Origin: Pyrus communis | Taxonomy: Eukaryota; Streptophyta; Magnoliopsida; Rosales; Rosaceae | DNA: 64,000 nt | Direction of reading: 5' to 3' | Assembly (NCBI RefSeq): GCF_963583255.1 | Contig: NC_084817.1 | Span: 15,568,121 to 15,632,120 of the forward strand | Shown here: piece by piece, positions 57,372 to 64,000 of the stretch | Layout of the letters: each line of letters opens with the position of its first letter | How positions within the stretch are numbered: position 1 is the first letter of the stretch | Notes under the pieces: generated by a model | What the model was told of the DNA's origin: nothing | The model's input: only the letters and a program-made list of their open reading frames with translations | Database searches by the model: none | Position numbers and translations under genes: made by a program

Positions 57372-58119
57372 CTAATAACTTATTCTGGAAAAAAATCCCA
57401 AAAATCCCAAACCAAACCGAAAAAATCCCGATCCCAAACCAAAAAAATCCCAAACCAAAATTCCCGAAAATTTCGGTATGTCATCCCGAACCAAACCGAA
57501 ATTTTCGGTATGGGATTCGGTATTACATCTCCATTTTTTCGGTATTCCCATACCGAATAGAAATAAATATTATATATATATATATATATTATTTTTTAAT
57601 TATAAGAGAATTATTTCAACCGTTCATTGTTTTAGATTTAATCTGTGCCGTTCATTTGTTTTTAGGTTAGATCCCATTTCAATTTTCACTTCCGTAGCTT
57701 GAAGTTGAAACGCAGCCATGAGCCACCAGCTTTCCTTCACCAGAAATCAGTGAATCACCACCACCCAGCTTCACAAATCAACACCCAGCCACCGGCGCCA
57801 CGCCAAAGCATCCTTCACGAATCGTCTCCGACACGATTCCTTCACGATTCCTTCACGAATCGTCTCCGACACGAATCGCTGGACAGAACTCTCCAGCCTT
57901 CCTTCACGATTCCTTCACGAATCGTCTCCGACACGGCGACACTTGCGAGTTGCGATCTCTCTCTCTCTCGGGCAATTTTCCCTCACAGACAGAACTCTCA
58001 ATCTAGAGGCGGAGGTAAGTCTTCCTCAATGATATTTGGTTATTACTTGATTGTAGGTAAACTTAGCTCCTCTGGCTATCACGCTAATTGGATCTTCTGA
58101 TGACTTTCATAAACTGCAG

Positions 58120-58213
58120 GTGTTAAAATATTTTTGCTTGCAACGATCTATGCTCTAATGGGATGCCCTCTTTCATATGTTCTTTGGTACAGGCCTCTCT
58201 ATCGTGCAATGAG
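58120..58213 (+). pseudogene. SCAMP exon fragment 1
   Basis: Preceded by an acceptor (AAACTGCAG) and followed by a donor (GTAATTG), the 94-bp exon translates to [20 protein letters not shown] and then [11 protein letters not shown]. That is the conserved transmembrane region of plant secretory carrier membrane proteins, four-helix trafficking proteins. No N-terminal NPF or coiled-coil exon precedes it, so this is a partial copy. Confidence 0.8.
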
Positions 58214-59601
58214 GTAATTGTTTAAAGATGGCTTTGTTTCTAGTTTCCAGGTAAATAAAAGATTGTAGTTCCTCTGGAAATTACAGAGAAGCCGCAATGT
58301 TAGCATAAATTTTTTGGCACTTTAGAGAAAATAGCTTGACTGTAATATCATGGATCTTAGGCTAAGACAAGAAAATACTTTTGAAATGACGTTTTTGGGA
58401 ACCAAATATCAAAGAGCAAGCATTGGTTGTTATCCTAAAAGTATCCTCATCTGCTAATGGATGAGACCTTTGGCATATGATGGGCACATGTTTAAATTAT
58501 GCCCTGTTTATATTATGGACGAATCAAGTAATACCCTATGGACTCTAAGTCTCTAACTGGCACTATAACTCTCTCGCAACTCTTTTCTAACAGAAATTTT
58601 AGTGCATCAAAGGCTTATGTAGGAAAATAGTAAGAGAAAGGAATATAATAGAGATTTGGACTCACTTTGGCCTTTGGCATAGCACTAAAGGTGTATTGGA
58701 ATAACTCCGATAGAAATTAAAAGTTTCCAGCATCACACCAGCCTTCACTATCATACTGCCTTTGGAAACAGTGCTGCTTAGTCACTAGGGTGGGATTGTT
58801 ATATGGTGCATGACATGGTGGTTGTGGTTGTGCTTCCTAAAAAACACTTTTCTTTTCTATAGGGATGGTGATGGAATGCCTTTACATGGGACCTTCATTT
58901 CTATGGAGTGCACTTAGATGGACTTTGATTTTCTTAGTGGAAGTTCTGTTTTGTTTTGAAGCATGAATCTGAGGAAGCATGTCTATTGATAATTTGACTG
59001 CCTGCGTTTTGCTTCAGGTTCCAAAATTTGGTGAACTAAAACAAGAGTATGGACGGTAATATTCTCGGAGGCATTGACAATAAGGTTGTTTCTTTGGAAC
59101 CAAACCTCGTATTAGATGTTTGTTTGCTGCTATGAACTCACTTTGTAATTTTTAAGCTAGAATCCTTGAATTTCTGCTGGAAATCTTGGGAGTGGGAGTT
59201 TAGGATATGCATGATCTTTGGTGTACTGTAAATCTTCGTTGAATTAGTATAAGTCTAAACGACAAATTCCCCCTCATTCCTCTATTCTTTCACTCACTTA
59301 ACTAGCTCTGCTAGGTGACCGGAGACGGGATAGGTACAGATGAGCTCTGTGGAAGATAGGCAGGGGTAGAACTTTAAACAATGTCGGAATATCGTTTGAA
59401 GGGGAACACAATATTTTCTTATTCGTCGTGCTATTTTACATCATCACTTTCATTGAGAATACATATGAGATACAATTAATCTAGTAGGATTCCCATTGAT
59501 AACAAACATGAAACATATAGTTGGATACCTAGTGCTTGATTTGAGACAGCATACACCTGCTTGACTTACCAATCCGATTTTAATCGGTTTTCGTGTGGCA
59601 G

Positions 59602-59669
59602 CTCCACATTGGATTTTGTATTGTTGCGGCGATAGCTCCTCCAATTGTCTTTAATGGGAAATCATTGAC
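59602..59669 (+). pseudogene. SCAMP exon fragment 2
   Basis: Bounded by GTGTGGCAG and GTAAGT, it encodes LHIGFCIVAAIAPPIVFNGK then SLT, the next conserved SCAMP membrane segment. The exon that should lie between this and fragment 1 (around SALKFGWFF) is missing or reduced to a KFG scrap near 59026. A partial duplicate (GATAGCTCCTCTAATTGTCT) follows at 59733. Confidence 0.8.
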
Positions 59670-59857
59670 GTAAGTTCTTACATTCTTTTTTGTTTCTTGT
59701 TTCTTGCATTTAATATTATTTACTTGTGGTGATAGCTCCTCTAATTGTCTTAGTAAGTGTTTTGATGCTGTGTAACTGAACCAATATATTTTCCTCCTAT
59801 TATTTTCGACAAATGTGTCCTTTTTTTTATTTTTTCCATTTTTCTTCTTATATACAG

Positions 59858-59891
59858 GGGAATTCTTTCGGCAATTGATGTTTTTAAGTAA
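59858..59891 (+). pseudogene. SCAMP exon fragment 3
   Basis: After a TATACAG acceptor the sequence, in phase with fragment 2, encodes GILSAIDVFK and then a TAA. SCAMPs continue here for a further helix, so the copy is truncated. Confidence 0.7.
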
Positions 59892-60115
59892 ATGAACGTA
59901 AAATTTATATATTTTCATCTAGAGAAAATTACATGACTGAGGAAATGTGGGGAAATTAATTAAGTATAATTTTAGATTAACTATGTCAATTTTCTATGTT
60001 GAATGCTCAGATTTTTGAACCATTTATTTTATTTATTGATTGGAATTTGGATATATGCTGAACTGTGGTTGTGATATATTAATGTGCATTGTTATTTTAT
60101 TTGTTAGGACTTAGG

Positions 60116-60502
60116 ATGGACGGGTCTAGTAGCCAATCTAGTACACCTATGGTCTCGGTATTAGGAAAACGAAAACAAACCCAACCTAGTGGTACCCTTC
60201 AACTAGGCACTCCCTCACCTTAAGATTATTTGCATAATGATTATTTTAGGCACGACTAATTTGGGAGGTGAGGAGAATACAACACAAGAAAATGAAATGC
60301 CACCTCCACCTCCTCGACCACTCCAAGTTGAAGTTCAACAACGTCAAAATCAATCACTACCTCCACGACCACCCATTGCAAGAGGAAGGGCTCAACCATC
60401 AACATCAAGGGGAAGAGTACAAGTACCAACAAGAAGGGAGCAACCACAAGCATCAACAAGATCAAGGGGACGAAGGGGCCGAAGAGGCCAACAATATTTA
60501 TA
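60116..60502 (+). pseudogene. Short ORFs, possible hAT gene ends
   Basis: A 35-codon ORF (60116-60223) starts MDGSSSQSSTPMVSVLGKRK, a Ser/Thr-rich, basic start as in the leaders of some plant hAT proteins. It is followed by a Pro/Arg-rich frame (60237-60503) with PSTSRGRVQVPTRREQPQAS. The BED finger and hAT dimerisation domain are absent. The link to a transposase is an inference. Confidence 0.35.
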
Positions 60503-61021
60503 GACTTTAAGCTTTGCTTTTTAGCTTTTGGGTTTGTTACTTTATTTATTTTAAAACCTTGGCTTGTAACTATTATTTTTGCTTTTGACTTTGTTACTTT
60601 ATTTATTTTAAAACCTTGGCTTGTAACTATTATTTTTGGTTTTGGGTTTGGTACATAATTTATTTTTATTGCATGCATGATGCATGTGTAGTGGGCAAAT
60701 TGAAACTTTGTTATTATTGAAACTTTGTGCACAAATGGGTAGTGGGTAGATTGAAACTTAATTTTAGCCCAAAAACATAATATGTCAAATTTTAGCCTAA
60801 AAACATAATATGTCAAATTTTAGTCCAAAAGCCCAAAAACATTTCGGGATTCCCGATTTGTCCCGAAATCCCGAAATTATTTCGGGATTCCCGAAAATTG
60901 GGATTCCCGAAAATTTGGTTTGGGATTGGTATTGAATTTGGGATTCCCAAAAATTTCGGTTTGGGAATCGGGACAAGGGTTTCGGTATGGGATCCCATAC
61001 CGAACCACCCCTACTAATAAG

Positions 61022-61990
61022 AAAGGTTTAGCAAAAGTTTAGAACCAGGAGTTGTAAAACGATAAAATCTACTTTAAAAAAAATGGAATTAGTAAAAAAA
61101 AATGGTAACACAAGAGGAATTAAATTTATTAACTAAATAATATGTCATTAATATAAATGAACACGTTTGTTAATGAATGATCAAATTATAACCTTTCATA
61201 TCATTTAATTTTATTCACAGAAAAATAAAAATAATTTTTGTTGCCAAGAAAGAAAAAAAAGGAAAAATAGTAAATACCCGCTTTGTTTCCAGTGTGGCGG
61301 GTTCCACCTTTCCCTCCCCCGTTGTCTAAAATTTATTTTCCTTTCAGAGACCTTCTCTCTCCTCTCTCCCGTCTCTCTCATCAAAATCTGAATTCCAGAA
61401 TAAAGAAAACGCCAAACTTCCAAAACAAAACGAGAAGCGGCAGCACCCACGTCCCCCCTCACCCCTCTGTTCTTCGCACACCTCCCATCTCACGCATTTC
61501 CTTGCCAATTTTGTTTTTTAACATGTCAATTTGAATTGATAAAATCCATATTTTACAAAAATTAAATTAAAATATCTCCTTGTATCTACTGCCTGCCTGC
61601 TCCTTTCTCTCTCTCTAACTCTGAGAGAGGAGAGAGAGAGACTTATCTCTCTGAGCCTGTCCCCTCCTCGCATGGACAGTCCTTACACATCCCCACCGGT
61701 CTCAACGGTCGGATTTGCTTCCCCCTAGCCACTTATTTTCATGCACCATATCTCACTTCCCTCTCTCTCTCTTTCTCTCTCTATAATTTGATCGCATTTA
61801 TTATATTTCTGTACCTTTAAGTCTGTTTACGTGTGTGAATGCATGTGTTTGCTCAGTCAGTAGGTGCCCACTTTCTAGTTTCTGCTCTTGGGCTTCCATT
61901 TAAATCTCGAATTTTGATCTGGGTCTGAATCCGATTTTGCTTTCGCTGTCTCTGTGACCCGGTTAGGTCGTATTCGGATCTCCGGTGGTT
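61022..61990 (+). promoter_or_regulatory. Upstream region of the DUF630/DUF632 gene
   Basis: AT-rich to about 61560, then CT-rich with GA/CT runs (61606-61645 can fold on itself; 61760-61780 is (CT)n), typical of plant core promoters and leaders. CTATAATTTG at 61781 is a weak TATA candidate. The transcription start cannot be set. Confidence 0.5.
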
Positions 61991-61997
61991 GTTCACG

Positions 61998-62036
61998 ATG
62001 CTTCGTTTGTACGGGCAGGCATGGACAACGCCATGA
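61998..62036 (+). other. uORF 1 (12 codons)
   Basis: ATG at 61998 to TGA at 62034-62036 in the predicted leader (peptide MLRLYGQAWTTP). It overlaps the start of uORF 2 in another frame. Confidence 0.5.
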
Positions 62037-62134
62037 GGAGGAACGAGTCCGTTAAGCGCAGGGTTGGTGGCGGTGGCGCTCAGTGGCATTGGCTCGTCAT
62101 TTTGGGCATTCTCCAGGGGTTTTTTGCCGGATGA
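62021..62134 (+). other. uORF 2 (37 codons), ending one base before the main ATG
   Basis: ATG at 62021, TGA at 62132-62134, main ATG at 62136. The peptide has a basic start (MDNAMRRNESVKRR) and a hydrophobic end (WHWLVILGILQGFFAG). If it is in the mRNA, scanning ribosomes must bypass or reinitiate, which should reduce main-ORF translation. Confidence 0.6.
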
Positions 62135-62135
62135 T

Positions 62136-63525
62136 ATGGGCTGCGGTGGCTCCAAGGTCGACAACTTGCCGCTAGTCATGCTTTGCAGGGAGAGAAAGGA
62201 CCATATCAAAACGGCGTCGGACCAGCGCTACGCTCTCGCCGCAGCCCACTTCTCCTATTTCCACTCCCTCCAGCACATCGGCGACGCCCTCTGCAAGTTC
62301 GTCGACGAAGACCTCATTGTATCCGGCGCTGGCGAGTCGTCCTCGCCGCCGGGATCTCCGGTTCTCACGTTGCCCTCCGACGAAGGCAAGCCCAGGAAGA
62401 GGAAACCCCATACAAACCACTTGTCTACATCGATTCCGCACTCTGTTTCCGCTGATTCGCTGAAAGCGGACGACAATGACGACGCTCACATACATTTGTC
62501 GTCTGGGTCCGAGTCAGAATCCGAGTTTGACTCATCGTCGGGTCACATTAACATCGAGGACAGCCCGGAGCAAGAGGTATCCTCTTCTTCTTCCTATCGT
62601 TACCCTCCGAATTCACATGTGTATTATATGAGAAGGACGGAGACGCCGATGCAGACGGTGTTTTATGAAGAGCCGGAGAGATATCCGACCCAAAATGGTC
62701 CTTATCCGGATTCCTATCCGGGTTATTCGGGTTTTCAGCCGTATGGCGGTGGTGGATTTTTCGGGTACCCGATGGGGTCACCGGCGAATAGTGAGAATCC
62801 GTACAATCGACGGCAGCCAAGCCCACCACCACCAGCCGGTCCTCCACCTGCAACGCCTTCGCCTCCAAGGGTCTCGACTTGGGATTTCCTGAATGTGTTT
62901 GATACTTTTGATAATAGTGGTTACCCAGGTTACTATCGGAAGGCTAGATACGGGCACGGGTCCACGACGAGCAGTCCGGACTCGAAGGAGGTGAGGGAGA
63001 GAGAGGGGATTCCCGATTTGGAGGATGAGACAGAGCAGGAAGTGTTGAAAGAGGTTCACAAGGAGAAGCGGAGGGTGAATGCGGATGGTAATGCGAATAG
63101 GAATAGGAATCGAAATTTGGGTGAAGGGACTTCAAGGGCTGTGCCATTGAAGCAGCCAAGCAGTGAGGAGAGTTCAGGGACAGTGCCATTGCATAGCAGT
63201 GAGAGTTCCCATTCTGTCCATGGGAAGGAGATAAAGAGCAGTCCAGATACAAATGGATCGAGAAACTCCGAAGAGGAGTATGTGAAGAAAAAGAGGGTGA
63301 GTTTTGAGTTTGAGGTTGAGATTGAAGCTGCATCGGCGCATGATGTTGGATCTTCAAAAGGGAGTAGCTTAACTACATTGTCAGTCCACGGTACAAGGGA
63401 CCTTCAGGAGGTTGTGAAGGAAATCAGGGATGAGTTCGAGACAGCCTCTAGTTATGGGAAAGAAGTTGCCATGCTGCTTGAGGTGGGCAAGTTGCCTTAT
63501 CAGCGTAGAGCTGCTGCACTTAAAG
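62136..63525 (+). CDS. DUF630/DUF632 protein (NRG2/REL1-like), first exon
   Basis: The exon encodes 463 residues and runs to a donor (TTAAAG then GTAGGA at 63526); the rest lies beyond the window. It begins MGCGGSK, an N-myristoylation and palmitoylation-type start, followed by the DUF630 domain (residues 1-60: CRERKDHIKTASDQRYALAA and YFHSLQHIGDALCKFVDEDL). A long Ser-, Gly- and Pro-rich middle includes a proline run (PSPPPPAGPPPATPSPP) and WDFLNVFDTFD. DUF632 starts near residue 420 (DLQEVVKEIRDEFETASSYG, LLEVGKLPYQ). Family members act at the plasma membrane or nucleus in nitrate signalling (NRG2) or leaf form (REL1). I chose the ATG at 62136 rather than an in-frame one at 62064 because MGC is the conserved family start. 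Confidence 0.92.
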
Positions 63526-64000
63526 GTAGGACTCTAATGCCTAGTTGTCTTGGACTCTTGGTACTTTATCATACATATCCTTATTCAGTAGACTGCTTCC
63601 ACCATCTTGTTCGACCGCATTTAAGTGATGAAAGTTTCGTTTCTGTTGTTGCGAATCTAAAGCTATACGCGCGCTGTCTATGCATTACATCCCAGTTCCA
63701 GTGTAACTAGGGCTTACTTTTCTCTGAACTAAAATGCATACTTATCGACCCAAGTAGCCTAGCCTAAAATACTTAAGTGTTGTGCCGTATAGACTTGCAC
63801 GAACTATGTCTCGTGATTAGATGAGAGATTAGGATTTTATTACGAATACTGAATACAGTTTGCATAATTAAAAAGATGATTTTAGAAAAAAAAAAAATTC
63901 TACCGTATATTTTTTTTGCTATATAAATCCAATAAGTAATGCTAGGTAAACTAAACTTGCAAACTAATTGATGTGTCACCAATAAGAAATAAACACATTA
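63526..64000 (+). other. Intron 1 of the DUF630/DUF632 gene (incomplete)
   Basis: GT donor at 63526, then AT-rich sequence with in-frame stops. No acceptor followed by a DUF632 exon is seen before the window ends. Confidence 0.75.

Larger units (their letters stand above)
57380..61013 (+). mobile_element. hAT-like non-autonomous element carrying SCAMP exons
   Basis: Both ends hold clustered CCCGAAAATTTCGG-type subterminal repeats (57394-57560 and 60840-61013) in inverse arrangement. The right end is TAGGGGTGGTTCGGTATGGG on the minus strand. Candidate 8-bp duplications CTAATAAC (57372-57379) and CTAATAAG (61014-61021) match at seven positions. No transposase core is present. The interior has a CT-rich leader-like segment with repeated CACGAATCGTCTCCGACACG units (57815-57935), three SCAMP exon-like pieces, and a short ORF. 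The left TIR itself is not recognisable, so it may be damaged. Confidence 0.65.

Noticed and set aside
62064..62135. Upstream in-frame start for the DUF630/DUF632 protein
   Set aside because: It would bury MGCGGSK, the conserved myristoylated start of the family, behind 24 extra residues.

Overview
This window is plant nuclear DNA: AT-rich intergenic sequence, spliced genes with GT-AG introns, and stacked LTR retrotransposons. The transposon families and a capitulating DUF630/DUF632 gene point to a eudicot, and the LTR styles (for example a TGTAGACATCGAAATTTC LTR start) suggest Rosaceae, perhaps the apple/pear group. The genus is an inference I cannot test here.

About 47 kb (1721-48910) is one nest of retrotransposons, which I resolved by matching LTR ends and target-site duplications (TSDs). 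Level 1 is an old, decayed Ty1/copia element on the minus strand (1721-48910, TSD AACTT, LTRs about 10% different). Two Ty3/gypsy elements, both minus strand, sit inside it. The first is a young Tat-lineage element (4968-18740, TSD GATAT, 1122-bp LTRs differing at 7 positions). The second is a decayed chromodomain (Del/Tekay-type) element (19715 to about 46011). The chromovirus in turn contains a solo LTR (24803-27621, TSD TCCAT), which holds another solo LTR (26226-27203, TSD GTCAT). It also contains a very young non-autonomous element (34897-42871, TSD ATTGG, apparently identical 1923-bp LTRs) inserted inside one of its own LTRs.

Four things stand out in the nest. (1) The Tat element carries an antisense five-exon gene that splices in silico to an uninterrupted 1020-codon protein, with a plant-mobile-domain-like N-terminal half and a coiled-coil C-terminus, while its own polyprotein is broken. 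(2) The young non-autonomous element has, instead of an 18-nt primer binding site, a 67-nt antisense copy of nearly all of tRNA-Asp(GUC) including the CCA end. (3) One LTR of the chromovirus has grown to seven tandem copies of an about 890-bp unit that is single-copy in the other LTR. (4) The non-autonomous element also carries an antisense coiled-coil ORF and no gag-pol.

Right of the nest (48916-61013) are intergenic DNA, a hAT-like remnant containing an LTR-like sequence, a foldback element, a plus-strand solo LTR related to the chromovirus (52437-54852, TSD TATAC), another inverted-repeat element, and a hAT-like element (57380-61013) that holds exons of a secretory carrier membrane protein (SCAMP) gene.

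The only ordinary host gene is at the right edge: the first exon (62136-63525, plus strand) of a DUF630/DUF632 protein with an MGCGGSK myristoylation start, preceded by a 37-codon upstream ORF that stops one base before its ATG. The rest of that gene lies outside the window.
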